Origin: UBA1189 sp045612065 | Lineage (GTDB): Bacteria; Bacteroidota; Bacteroidia; Bacteroidales; Bacteroidaceae | Length of the DNA: 50,705 bases | Assembly (NCBI GenBank): GCA_045612065.1 | Contig: JAZKYH010000002.1 | Coordinates: 1-50,705 of the forward strand | Reading direction: 5' to 3' | Part shown: positions 14,788 through 22,305 of the stretch, one piece after another | Position numbering within the stretch: position 1 is the first letter of the stretch | How the letters are laid out: every line of letters starts with the position of its first letter | Position numbers and translations under genes: made by a program | Notes under the pieces: generated by a model | What the model saw: only the letters and a program-made list of their open reading frames with translations | Databases searched by the model: none | Told to the model about the DNA's origin: nothing

Positions 14788-15695
14788 AGTCTATTCCTTT
14801 CTAATGCTTCTTGATAAACTTTATATACTTTCTCACGCAAATGCTGTGGACGAATAACTGTCAGAGAACGGCTCCGTGAGAGGAGTTCCATAACAAAGTC
14901 ATTCGTAATGCGTAGGCGTAATGTGATTCGGAACTCCTCCTCGGTATCACAAACGATACGTTGCGAGTGATGGAGTGGTAGCGATTTCAAGAACTTGCCA
15001 TCCAAGGCATCATAAGACAGTTCAATGTCCTCAACTGGTATGTCCGTTTGTTGCCAAATACCATATGAATCTCTGAATAGTTCTTCGACATTTATAGACT
15101 GGTCGCGCTTAAACTTTTCATGCTCCATCACTTCAATATTGGCTATTCGGTCTATTCCGTAACTTTTCAATGTATCCCCAACCTTTGCTAAGAGATACCA
15201 CCGTTGGTTCGATTCTTTCAAGAAATGAGGAAGTGCATTGACGCATATTACATTATCATTATGTCTGACAAGGGTGTAGTCAAACTTTATTGGATGCTGC
15301 TTGCGTATGGCATCAATGAGTAGTGGCATTTGTTCACTACCTATGGGGCGATGATGCTCTGCCAAGATATACCGATTGTCCGCACTCTCGCTGTTTATGG
15401 CATTGAGTAGGTCAAAGTTCAGCAACATCTCTTCCGTATTCGTAAAGAACACAGGCTGGTCGGCCTGCAAGCAGTAACCATAGTTGTGTTTGTGCTCGAT
15501 AGGGAATCTCAATTCACAGATATCTGCAATGTCTCTAAGCAAAGTCCTCATACTGATGTCAGAGGAATAACCACGATACTCCAGTTCTCTGTTTACGTGT
15601 TGCAGCAACTCCCCTGCCATTACGTAACGACCCTTCTCTCTCTGCAATTTATTAATTATTAGCAGATACCTTGTCAATAATACAACATTCTTCAT
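14784..15695 (-). CDS. WYL-domain transcriptional regulator
   Basis: The start at 15695 (MKNVVLLTRYLLIINKLQRE) gives 303 residues; the frame stays open 87 codons further upstream, but that part crosses the promoter. Residues 1-75 form a winged-helix DNA-binding domain (MAGELLQHVNREL, SMRTLLRDIADIC). Residues about 125-190 are the WYL domain, with RWYLLAKVGD at 165-174 and YGIDRIANIEV. A WCX-like C-terminal domain ends the chain (FRITLRLRITNDFVMELLSR). WYL proteins sense ligands, often nucleic acids, and several control phage-defence operons (BrxR, CapW). It heads the operon, and a 17-bp inverted repeat beside its -7 box suggests autoregulation. Confidence 0.88.
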   Translation of the reverse strand: MKNVVLLTRYLLIINKLQREKGRYVMAGELLQHVNRELEYRGYSSDISMRTLLRDIADICELRFPIEHKHNYGYCLQADQPVFFTNTEEMLLNFDLLNAINSESADNRYILAEHHRPIGSEQMPLLIDAIRKQHPIKFDYTLVRHNDNVICVNALPHFLKESNQRWYLLAKVGDTLKSYGIDRIANIEVMEHEKFKRDQSINVEELFRDSYGIWQQTDIPVEDIELSYDALDGKFLKSLPLHHSQRIVCDTEEEFRITLRLRITNDFVMELLSRSRSLTVIRPQHLREKVYKVYQEALERNRL

Positions 15696-15714
15696 AGCAT
15701 TACCATTTGTGCTG

Positions 15715-15749
15715 CAAATATATGCACTCCATGTGACATAACTTGTCAC
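15715..15749 (-). promoter_or_regulatory. WYL operon promoter with candidate operator
   Basis: The minus strand reads TATATTTG at 15722-15715 (TAnnTTTG), 19 bp before the WYL start. Ten bases upstream lies GTGACA-5 nt-TGTCAC (15733-15749), a 6-bp-arm inverted repeat covering roughly -20 to -37, where a repressor would block the -33 region. No clear TTTG -33 box is seen, which is compatible with regulated expression. Confidence 0.6.
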
Positions 15750-16430
15750 TCCACATACAAAAATCAGCAAATTGCGCATTATCCCAATAAAAAAGGAACG
15801 TGGACAACAATCTATCCAAACGTTCCAGGGTACTTGGCCGAAACCCACAGCGACAGATAAATTGCGCCCACGTATAACGTAGGCGTTTAACCAACTTATT
15901 CTTGTCACTGTTCTTTCCACGGCCAAGTTTTGGAACATTTTTAGAATAAATAGCAAACGCTAACCAATATGTCTCTCGAACTGCGCTGATAGCTCCTATC
16001 CGCACAATTCAATCGCAAAGATACACTTTTTATCGGAACATCAGTGCCCTCACACAAAATTATTATTCCTCAACCCCTTAATCAAGCATCCCATGCATCC
16101 ACTCGCAGCAGCTTTGTAGATTGTTGTGCCAAACAATATGCTACTATGTCGTAGGCGCTGAGTTTGCTATCGTTTGGATTCGTCCAAACTGGAATTTGGA
16201 TATAAGCAAACCACCATTTGGAGCCTTTGATAAAAAATTATCACAGGCTTGACAAAATTTTGTCGTGCCTGTGATAATTTTTTGTCAAGCCTGCAAAAAA
16301 GTTTGACAAAAACGTGCAAATGACTCAAACGCACTGTTCCTGCCCTCGAAAAAGTTTGACAAAATGCAACTGGTGGCAAAGTCAAAGGTTATATACTTCA
16401 TTATAGGCGGCCTCTATAAGGCTATTGATT
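15750..16430. other. Gene-free stretch with hairpins between the WYL operon and eno
   Basis: There is no convincing gene. A 101-codon minus-strand frame starting GTG (15700-16005) overlaps the WYL promoter and has no recognisable product. A second -7-like box (TATCTTTG, minus strand, 16016-16023) lacks a -33 partner. At 16172-16189, GTTTGGA-TTCG-TCCAAAC is a 7-bp hairpin with a UUCG tetraloop. The remaining palindromes are listed separately (16232-16360). Confidence 0.55.
16232..16360. repeat. Nested palindrome plus TTGACAAAA direct repeats
   Basis: Perfect 17-bp arms at 16232-16248 (AAAAAATTATCACAGGC) and 16267-16283 enclose an 18-nt loop that itself contains the 14-bp palindrome GACAAAATTTTGTC (16251-16264). 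TTGACAAAA recurs in direct orientation near 16250, 16303 and 16353; the last two sit in nearly the same AAAAAGTTTGACAAAA context, with a further inverted copy in the right arm. It could be a protein-binding cluster or a remnant of a mobile element. Confidence 0.8.
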
Positions 16431-16436
16431 GGGCCG

Positions 16437-16469
16437 TTTGCTGATGTCACAACATTATGCCTACCTTTG
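16437..16469 (+). promoter_or_regulatory. eno promoter
   Basis: TTTG at 16437-16440 and TACCTTTG at 16462-16469 are separated by 21 bp and match the Bacteroidetes -33/-7 consensus. The predicted 5' UTR is about 130 nt; nothing known is recognised in it. Confidence 0.75.
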
Positions 16470-16603
16470 CAATAGATTACGAAGGTAGACTACACCCGCA
16501 GAGAAATATACAAGATCAGCCTTAGTGCTTGGCTCGTCCAAGAAACTTTACATTTCGTTCGTTTGTTGCTACTAAAGTATAAACCATAACAAGAAACAAA
16601 GAT

Positions 16604-17863
16604 ATGAGAATAGCAGATATCCGAGGACGTGAGATCCTCGACTCGCGCGGCAACCCTACGGTGGAGGCCGAGGTGATATTGGAGAATGGTATTGTTGGTC
16701 GTGCATCGGTGCCCTCGGGAGCCTCTACGGGGGAGAACGAGGCACTGGAGTTGCGCGATGGTGACAAGCACCGCTATGGCGGCAAGGGTGTGGAGAAGGC
16801 GGTGGCAAACATCAATGACCGCATAGCTCCCGTGCTGCGAGGATGCAACGTGTATGAGCAGCGCAACCTGGACCGCCTGATGCTGGAACTCGACGGTACG
16901 CCCACGAAGCGCCACCTCGGTGCCAATGCCATACTGGGTGTGTCGCTGGCCATAGCGCGGGCTGCGGCCGAGGCGTGCGGCATGCCGCTGTACCGCTACA
17001 TCGGTGGGGCGAATGCTCACGTGATGCCCGTGCCGATGATGAACCTCCTCAATGGCGGTCGCCACTCCGATGCGCCCATCGCCTTCCAAGAGTTTATGAT
17101 ACGTCCTATCGGGGCACACACGTTGCACCAGGCCGTACAGATGGGTGCCGAGGTGTTTGCCGCGCTGAAGGGTGTGCTCAAGAGCACGGGAGTAGGCGAC
17201 GAGGGCGGCTTTGCCCCTGCACTGGGTGGCACGGAGGAGGCGCTGGACGTGCTCGTCGAGGCCATCAAGCGGGCAGGGTATGAGCCGGGAGCGGACATCA
17301 CACTGGCACTGGACTGCGCTGCCTCGGAGTATTATAAGGAGGGGGTGTATGACTACACGCTGTTTGAGGGCCCTGTGGGGCACAAGCGTACCTCCGAGGA
17401 GCAGGTCGACTACCTGGAGCGCCTCGTGGAGTATTACCCCATCGACTCCATCGAGGACGGCATGGCCGAGAACGACTGGGAGGGATGGGCGATGCTCACC
17501 GAGCGCCTTGGCGACCGATGCCAACTGGTGGGCGATGACCTCTTCGTGACCAATGTGAAGTACCTGCAGAGGGGCATCGAGCGCCATTGTGCCAACAGCG
17601 TATTGGTGAAGGTAAACCAGATAGGTACGCTCACCGAGACGCTCGACACCATCGAGCTGGCCCGCCGTAATGGCTACACCACCATCATCAGCCATCGCTC
17701 AGGCGAGACCGAGGACACCACGATTGCCGACATTGCCGTGGCGGTAAATGCTGGGCAGATAAAGACGGGCTCGATGAGCCGTAGCGACCGCACAGCCAAG
17801 TACAACCAGCTCATACGCATCGAGGAGGCACTGGGCGGTACGGCGCGATATGGCTTGAAGTGA
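16604..17863 (+). CDS. eno: Enolase
   Basis: 419 residues, close to the bacterial norm. It starts MRIADIRGREILDSRGNPTV. SVPSGASTGENEALELRDGD carries the mobile catalytic loop, and PIDSIEDGMAENDW carries the Mg2+ ligands Glu/Asp. VLVKVNQIGTLTET holds the catalytic lysine, and IISHRSGETEDTTIADIAVA is the standard signature. It interconverts 2-phosphoglycerate and phosphoenolpyruvate in glycolysis in the cytoplasm. It is a single-gene unit with its own promoter and a hairpin downstream. No loss of key residues is seen. Confidence 0.98.
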   Translation: MRIADIRGREILDSRGNPTVEAEVILENGIVGRASVPSGASTGENEALELRDGDKHRYGGKGVEKAVANINDRIAPVLRGCNVYEQRNLDRLMLELDGTPTKRHLGANAILGVSLAIARAAAEACGMPLYRYIGGANAHVMPVPMMNLLNGGRHSDAPIAFQEFMIRPIGAHTLHQAVQMGAEVFAALKGVLKSTGVGDEGGFAPALGGTEEALDVLVEAIKRAGYEPGADITLALDCAASEYYKEGVYDYTLFEGPVGHKRTSEEQVDYLERLVEYYPIDSIEDGMAENDWEGWAMLTERLGDRCQLVGDDLFVTNVKYLQRGIERHCANSVLVKVNQIGTLTETLDTIELARRNGYTTIISHRSGETEDTTIADIAVAVNAGQIKTGSMSRSDRTAKYNQLIRIEEALGGTARYGLK

Positions 17864-17901
17864 TGACGTGTTTTGGAGAATCTCCCCCGAGGGGGTCGAC
17901 T

Positions 17902-17931
17902 GGCAGCCCTGCGAAAGTTCGCGGGGCTGCC
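17902..17931 (+). terminator. Hairpin downstream of eno
   Basis: GGCAGCCCTGCG (17902-17913) pairs with CGCGGGGCTGCC (17920-17931), a 12-bp stem with one T-G pair and a 6-nt loop, 38 bp past the eno stop. Only a weak T-rich tail (GTGTGTTTGGG) follows, so it may be an mRNA end-stabilising hairpin rather than a full terminator. Confidence 0.55.
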
Positions 17932-18054
17932 GTGTGTTTGGGCTTATCTGCTCCCCCTCCGCTTTGTTCCGCACTGTCTTGCTTCACTCCATTTTTGATT
18001 AGAACTTTCTCTCCTTCCTTTTGAGGGATTTATCTACATTTTTTCTCAAAAACA

Positions 18055-18087
18055 TTTGGAAATGTCGGGAGATTTTTGGAATCTTTG
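18055..18087 (+). promoter_or_regulatory. Probable promoter of the SPFH operon
   Basis: TTTG at 18055-18058, then 21 bp, then AATCTTTG at 18080-18087. The -7 box has A instead of the first T of TAnnTTTG. The spacing is right, and it leaves a 5' UTR of about 65 nt before 18158. Confidence 0.45.
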
Positions 18088-18157
18088 TGATATCAAAATG
18101 ATATTATTAAAAACGAGAGGATAAAACATAAATACTAACCAATAAATTCATCTGATT

Positions 18158-19108
18158 ATGGAGACGAAAGAAAAAGATTACATGGGATTCGTGATGAACG
18201 GATTCGTGGCGTTACTGGTCAATGTGGCCATGTTGGCTGCTGCCGTATTGCTTTTTGTGGGTGCGGCTAAGGGAGTTGTATCCGAGGCGTTGGGTATCGT
18301 GAGTGCTATTGTAGTGCTCTGCCTGTGGGTATTGCACATGATTGGTTTTACGATGCAGGAGCCCAACGAGGCGCGTGTGATGGTGTTCTTCGGTAAGTAT
18401 AAGGGCACTTGTCGCCGTACAGGCTTCTTCTGGGTGAACCCCCTCTTGGACAAGAAGAAGGTGTCGCTCCGCGCTCGCAATCTCAATCCCGAACCTATCA
18501 AGGTGAACGACCTTACGGGTAATCCCATCATGATAGGCCTCGTGATGGTGTGGAGACTGAAGGATACCTATAAGGCACTCTTCGAGATTGATTCGCAGAC
18601 GATGGCGGGTGCTGCGACGGGGGTTACTGCCGTGGCGGGCCGTATGCGTGCGTTCGAGAACTTCGTGCGTGTGCAGAGCGATGCGGCTCTGCGTCAGGTG
18701 GCTGGCCGCTATGCCTACGATGATACCGACACGACAACGGATGAGCAACTCACCCTGCGCTCCGATGCTGACGAAATCAATATGGAGTTGGTGAAGCAAC
18801 TCAATGAACGCCTCTCTATGGCGGGCATCGAGGTCGTTGAGGCTCGCATCAACTACCTGGCCTACGCTCCCGAAATTGCGGCCATCATGCTCAAACGCCA
18901 GCAGGCCAGCGCCATCATCACCGCTCGTGAGAAGATTGTCGATGGTGCCGTGTCGATGGTAAAACTCGCGCTCGACAAACTCTCGGCAGAGCAGGTGGTA
19001 GACCTCGACGAGGAGAAGAAGGCAGCCATGGTGAGCAACTTGCTCGTAGTGCTCTGTGCCGATGAGCCTGCCCAGCCAGTGATTAACTCGGGTACGTTGA
19101 ATCATTAA
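18158..19108 (+). CDS. SPFH (stomatin/prohibitin/flotillin) domain membrane protein
   Basis: 316 residues. Two N-terminal membrane segments lie at about 14-65 (VALLVNVAMLAAAVLLFVGA, then SAIVVLCLWVLHMIGFTM). The SPFH core begins at ARVMVFFGKYKGTCRRTGFF and continues through RARNLNPEPIKVNDLTGNPI, with a helical C-terminal region (MLKRQQASAIITAREKIVDG). Such proteins oligomerise on the inner membrane and organise membrane domains or protease access. The direct role here is unknown. It is followed by a ribbon-helix-helix protein and a PH-like protein in an apparent operon interrupted by repeat elements. Confidence 0.9.
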   Translation: METKEKDYMGFVMNGFVALLVNVAMLAAAVLLFVGAAKGVVSEALGIVSAIVVLCLWVLHMIGFTMQEPNEARVMVFFGKYKGTCRRTGFFWVNPLLDKKKVSLRARNLNPEPIKVNDLTGNPIMIGLVMVWRLKDTYKALFEIDSQTMAGAATGVTAVAGRMRAFENFVRVQSDAALRQVAGRYAYDDTDTTTDEQLTLRSDADEINMELVKQLNERLSMAGIEVVEARINYLAYAPEIAAIMLKRQQASAIITAREKIVDGAVSMVKLALDKLSAEQVVDLDEEKKAAMVSNLLVVLCADEPAQPVINSGTLNH

Positions 19109-19118
19109 GAGAAAAGAA

Positions 19119-19230
19119 GGGGCCTCCCCTAACCCCTCCCTGGACCGACGCGAAAGAGCGTTGGTTGCGACGAAGGAAAATTCATCTTCCCAGAGGAGTC
19201 CCGCTTGCGGATATGTTGGGGGAGGCCCCT
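19119..19230. repeat. GC-rich dispersed inverted element, copy 2
   Basis: GGGGCCTCCCCTAACCCCTC at 19119-19138 is inverted as GTTGGGGGAGGCCCC at about 19215-19229, enclosing about 80 bases. It belongs with the elements at 4301-4443 and 19408-19552. It separates the SPFH gene from the ribbon-helix-helix gene. Confidence 0.65.
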
Positions 19231-19239
19231 TTCATTATT

Positions 19240-19479
19240 ATGGCCGAAAAGGAAAGTAAAACCAAGAGTTTCGTTCTGCGTGTAGACGCTGAGACGATGG
19301 CTGCCATAGAGAAATGGGCGGCCGACGAGTTCCGCTCTACCAATGGGCAACTGCAATGGATCATTGCCGAGGCCTTGAAGAAGAGCGGGCGGATGAAAAA
19401 GAGGGGAAGCCTTCCCCTAGCCCCTCCCGAAGAGGGGGAACTTCAGAGGACTCTGAAAACAAGTAGTATTAACAAATAA
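19240..19479 (+). CDS. Small ribbon-helix-helix (Arc-like) DNA-binding protein
   Basis: The ATG at 19240 (MAEKESKTKSFVLRVDAETM) gives 79 residues; an in-frame ATG at 19165 lies inside a repeat and is rejected. KSFVLRVDAETMAAIEKWAA and STNGQLQWIIAEALKKSGR fit the beta-strand, helix, helix pattern of Arc/MetJ-type repressors, which bind DNA as dimers. The last 25 or so residues (KRGSLPLAPPEEGEL onward) are encoded by a dispersed GC-rich repeat and are probably not part of the fold. It may regulate its own SPFH operon (inference). Confidence 0.75.
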   Translation: MAEKESKTKSFVLRVDAETMAAIEKWAADEFRSTNGQLQWIIAEALKKSGRMKKRGSLPLAPPEEGELQRTLKTSSINK

Positions 19480-19552
19480 AAACGTTCTTTCTCTTTCCCG
19501 CGATGTCTGAAGGCTCCCTCCCTTCGGGGGAGGGCGGGGGAGAGGCCTTAGA
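19408..19552. repeat. GC-rich dispersed inverted element, copy 3
   Basis: The left arm at about 19408-19445 (CCTTCCCCTAGCCCCTCCCG) and the right arm at about 19511-19552 (TCCCTTCGGGGGAGGGCGGG) are imperfect inverted copies around an AT-rich core. The right arm with its CGCGATG lead is nearly identical to copy 1. The left arm codes the tail of the ribbon-helix-helix protein. The right arm is open in frame with the next gene and adds 18 false N-terminal residues there. Confidence 0.75.
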
Positions 19553-19556
19553 TATT

Positions 19557-20024
19557 ATGATTTACAAATTCCGTAGAGACTGGAAAGTAATCCTTGTGAG
19601 TGCGCTGGCGGTGGTGGCCATTCCCATTGTGCTGTGTGTGGCGTGGTTTGTAGAAGGTGATAAGGAGGCGCTCTTCGCGATGCCCCTTTGGCTGCTGCTG
19701 ATGGCGGGTGTCATCTTGCGCACGCCTCGCTACTTTTATATAGATAAGGACGTGATCATCGTGAAGTTCTTTCTCGGGAGCAAGGTGTTGGAGGGCATCC
19801 GTTCTGTACGACCCATAGGGAAGGCAGAGTTGAAACGTTGCGCCCGCACCTTTGGCAACGGAGGCTTGATGGGCTATACGGGCCATTTCCGCAGTAAGGA
19901 ACTGGGAGACTTCCAGATGCTGGCAGTACGCAAGGACGAACTCGCCCTGGTAACCCTCGATAGCGGCAAGCAGTATGTGATAAACTATCCGGGGGAGTTA
20001 TTGGATAAATCAAAAGAACAATGA
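19557..20024 (+). CDS. Membrane-anchored bacterial PH-like domain protein
   Basis: The start at 19557 (MIYKFRRDWKVILVSALAVV) follows the end of a repeat; the upstream extension is discarded. It has 155 residues. Two N-terminal membrane segments (about 11-32 and 39-55) precede a domain beginning RYFYIDKDVIIVKFFLGSKV, with IRSVRPIG and a closing ALVTLDSGKQYVINYPGEL, as in bacterial PH (bPH) domains. The role is unknown. Its stop overlaps the start of the acyltransferase gene (ATGA), implying coupled translation. Confidence 0.7.
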   Translation: MIYKFRRDWKVILVSALAVVAIPIVLCVAWFVEGDKEALFAMPLWLLLMAGVILRTPRYFYIDKDVIIVKFFLGSKVLEGIRSVRPIGKAELKRCARTFGNGGLMGYTGHFRSKELGDFQMLAVRKDELALVTLDSGKQYVINYPGELLDKSKEQ

Positions 20025-21166
20025 ATCAACGCTACCATTTCATCGACAATCTGCGCTGGGTGACCGTGGTGCTGGTGCTCATCTATCACGTGTTCTACAA
20101 CTTCAATGCGCAGGGAGTCTTCGGGGGCATCGGAGGTTTCTGCGAGCATCAGTGGTGGGATACGGTGTGCACGGTGCTCTATCCCTGGATGATGCCGCTG
20201 ATGTTCGTCGTGGCCGGTGCCTCAAGCCGCTATGCACTGCAGCACCGCACGGCAAGGGAGTTTCTCCGCGAACGTACGCGCAAACTCCTCGTGCCCTCCA
20301 CGCTCGGGCTGCTCCTCTTTGGCTGGGTGCTTGGCTTTGTCAATATGAAGGCTGGCGGTGGCGCGCTGCCCGAGAGCATGCCCGTCGTAGTAAAGTTCTT
20401 CATCGGGGTAATCAGCGGCACGGGCCCCTTGTGGTTTATCCAAGATCTGTACATCTTCTCGTTGCTGTTGCTCGTGGTACGCAAGGTAATTGATGCCGAT
20501 AGGGTAGAGGCGTGGCTGGCACGCTGCTCCGGGATGGTGCTGCGCATGGTGCTCATCGCCTTCTTCTTCCTGCTATGGGGCTTGGCGCAGACGCAGATTG
20601 ACGAGGTAGGCACCTTCGACGGACTGTTCAACCTCTATCGCCCCATTTACTACTTCGTGGTGTTCCTCGTGGGCTACTACCTCTTCTCCTCCGAGCGGGT
20701 ACACGCCCTTCTTGCCGAGCAAAGTTTTGCCATGCTAGTGGCTAGCATTAACGTGGCCCTGTTCTTCGTGCGCATGTACTATGGCGTCGACTATAGCTCA
20801 CCGGCCGTGTTGCAAGGTTTCGTGTGTAGCCTCTATTGCTGGGCAATGGTGCTGGGTCTCTTCGGAGCCTTCAAGCGCTGGTGCAACCATATCTCTCCCT
20901 TCGCCTCCTATATGACGCGTAGCAGCTTCGGGCTCTACATCGTGCATATGACCGTGTGTACCAGCGCCTGCCTATGGCTCAAAGGTACCGACCTGCCCCT
21001 ATGGGCCATCTACTCGCTTGCCCTTATTGCAACCATCGTGGGCTCCGTGGTGTTGTGGGAAGTGATGAGCAGGATTCCCCTCATCCGCTGGTGTGTGTTT
21101 GGCATAAAAGGGAAGCCTCAGCCTCTGCGTAATTGTCATCCTGAACGCAGTGAAGGTTCTCGCTAA
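20021..21166 (+). CDS. Acyltransferase family 3 membrane protein
   Basis: 381 residues and about ten membrane segments. It starts MNQRYHFIDNLRWVTVVLVL, with the acyltransferase_3 entry motif (D-N-x-R) followed by YHVFYNF, whose His is the expected catalytic residue in helix 1. RERTRKLLVPSTLGLLLFGW is the conserved R-x-x-R-x-x-x-P segment. Family members O-acylate sugars, glycans or lipids at the inner membrane; the acceptor here is unknown. The last 10 residues (CHPERSEGSR) come from a dispersed repeat at 21135, so the natural C-terminus is probably shorter or has been extended by the insertion. Confidence 0.88.
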   Translation: MNQRYHFIDNLRWVTVVLVLIYHVFYNFNAQGVFGGIGGFCEHQWWDTVCTVLYPWMMPLMFVVAGASSRYALQHRTAREFLRERTRKLLVPSTLGLLLFGWVLGFVNMKAGGGALPESMPVVVKFFIGVISGTGPLWFIQDLYIFSLLLLVVRKVIDADRVEAWLARCSGMVLRMVLIAFFFLLWGLAQTQIDEVGTFDGLFNLYRPIYYFVVFLVGYYLFSSERVHALLAEQSFAMLVASINVALFFVRMYYGVDYSSPAVLQGFVCSLYCWAMVLGLFGAFKRWCNHISPFASYMTRSSFGLYIVHMTVCTSACLWLKGTDLPLWAIYSLALIATIVGSVVLWEVMSRIPLIRWCVFGIKGKPQPLRNCHPERSEGSR

Positions 21167-21236
21167 CGCCTCTAAACTCTTGCGCGGAATTGCCTTGACG
21201 GCGACCTAAAGGTTGCTTCGCGTTGCTCAGGATGAT
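21135..21236. repeat. Dispersed inverted repeat of the CHPERSEGS-encoding family
   Basis: GTCATCCTGAACGC at 21135-21148 is inverted as GCGTTGCTCAGGATGAT at 21220-21236. This is the common GTCATCCTGAGCG element that yields the familiar CHPERSEGS peptide when translated. It overlaps the end of the acyltransferase gene. A diverged relative is present at about 34717-34758. Confidence 0.7.
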
Positions 21237-21274
21237 ATGAATAAATGAATGGTAAATAATAATAAATCACGATT

Positions 21275-22156
21275 ATGAAAACCACCAACAATCTCGAGGC
21301 GCGCCGCATATGGCTATTTGTCCTCATCACCTTCGGCTTGGCTTATGCCTGGACCATATTGCTCATCTGGCCTCGCGTGCTTGGAGTCGATGCCGCGTCG
21401 CTCACTATCGACGAACTGACCATCAATACTGCCCTCACCGCCGTGCTGATGTTCTTCCCAGCCATCGGTGTACTCGTCACTCGGCTCGTTACGCGCGAGG
21501 GCTTCAAGGATGCCATGCTCGACCTCCGTTTCAAGGGAACCATACGCTACTACCTCATCGGGTGGTTTGGCCCCATGGTGCTGACCCTTCTCGGCACGCT
21601 TCTCTATTTTGCCATATACCCTTCAGCGTTTACGCTCGCCTCATACCATGCAGCCATGGAGGCGGAGCCTCTACCGCCCGTCTTGGTCGTGCTGCTACTG
21701 CTCATGACTCCGTTGTTCAATCTCGTCCCCTGCCTTGGCGAGGAGTGGGGATGGCGTGGTTACCTGCTGCCTAAGGTGGCACAACGTATGGGCTTCCTCC
21801 CCGCGGTGCTGCTCACGGGACTCATCTGGGGCCTTTGGCACGCTCCCATCATCGTGGCAGGACACAACTATGGCATGCAATATCCTGGCTATCCGTGGGC
21901 GGGCATCGCAGCCATGTGTGCGTTCTGTATCGTGGTAGGTGTACTGCTCTCTTACATCACCCTCAAGGCGCGTAGCTGCTGGCCTGCCGTGCTCGCTCAT
22001 GGCGCTATAAATGGCACTGCCTCTGTGGGGCTGCTCTTCCTTGCCGATCCCATGGGCTACGACCGCTTCCTCGGCCCCGCACCTACGGGCGTCATCGGTG
22101 CTGCCTTCTACATCGCAGCTGCGGTGTGGATAGTGTGGCTCATGCGCAAAAGGTAG
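21275..22156 (+). CDS. CPBP-family intramembrane metalloprotease
   Basis: 293 residues with eight or so membrane segments. GEEWGWRGYLLPKV (near residue 152) carries the paired glutamates, WGLWHAPI carries the next conserved His, and SCWPAVLAHGAINGT carries the last. These are the three conserved motifs of CAAX protease/bacteriocin-processing (Abi) proteins. Substrates are unknown. It stands alone; the repeat upstream separates it from the acyltransferase operon. It may serve in membrane-protein turnover, prenyl-protein-like processing or bacteriocin immunity, which the sequence does not distinguish. Confidence 0.88.
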   Translation: MKTTNNLEARRIWLFVLITFGLAYAWTILLIWPRVLGVDAASLTIDELTINTALTAVLMFFPAIGVLVTRLVTREGFKDAMLDLRFKGTIRYYLIGWFGPMVLTLLGTLLYFAIYPSAFTLASYHAAMEAEPLPPVLVVLLLLMTPLFNLVPCLGEEWGWRGYLLPKVAQRMGFLPAVLLTGLIWGLWHAPIIVAGHNYGMQYPGYPWAGIAAMCAFCIVVGVLLSYITLKARSCWPAVLAHGAINGTASVGLLFLADPMGYDRFLGPAPTGVIGAAFYIAAAVWIVWLMRKR

Positions 22157-22221
22157 AGAGAGGGAGGAAACTCTGTTCATAATTTTTTATATTGCCAGCA
22201 AGATTTGTCGGATGTTTTGCC

Positions 22222-22229
22222 TATCTTTG
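22222..22229 (+). promoter_or_regulatory. Possible distal promoter of the sigma/Sus locus
   Basis: TATCTTTG matches TAnnTTTG. A TTTG at 22204-22207 is only 14 bp away, so the -33 pairing is poor. CTTTGCGG-AGAA-CCGCGAAG (from 22225) forms a hairpin just downstream. Confidence 0.4.
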
Positions 22230-22305
22230 CGGAGAACCGCGAAGATACTTTCATTCGCTATGAAAAATATTGAAGCAAGCTTCATATTTCTCGCTCGTTT
22301 ATGCG

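Noticed and set aside
15700..16005. 101-codon GTG-started frame upstream of the WYL gene
   Set aside because: It overlaps the WYL promoter and candidate operator, has a Cys/Trp-rich translation and no recognisable family. A decayed gene remnant cannot be excluded.
16167..16385. 72-codon frame through the TTGACAAAA palindromes
   Set aside because: The sequence is repeat-derived; translation of inverted repeats gives a meaningless peptide.
12240..16400. Integrated plasmid, prophage or conjugative element
   Set aside because: No integrase, relaxase, structural phage gene, tRNA target or direct-repeat attachment sites were found; only composition and gene content suggest acquisition.
16490..17695. 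401-codon open frame antisense to enolase
   Set aside because: It mirrors the strongly biased codons of eno on the other strand and has no recognisable domain or own promoter.
18212..19105. 297-codon open frame antisense to the SPFH gene
   Set aside because: Low-complexity His-rich translation typical of an antisense shadow.
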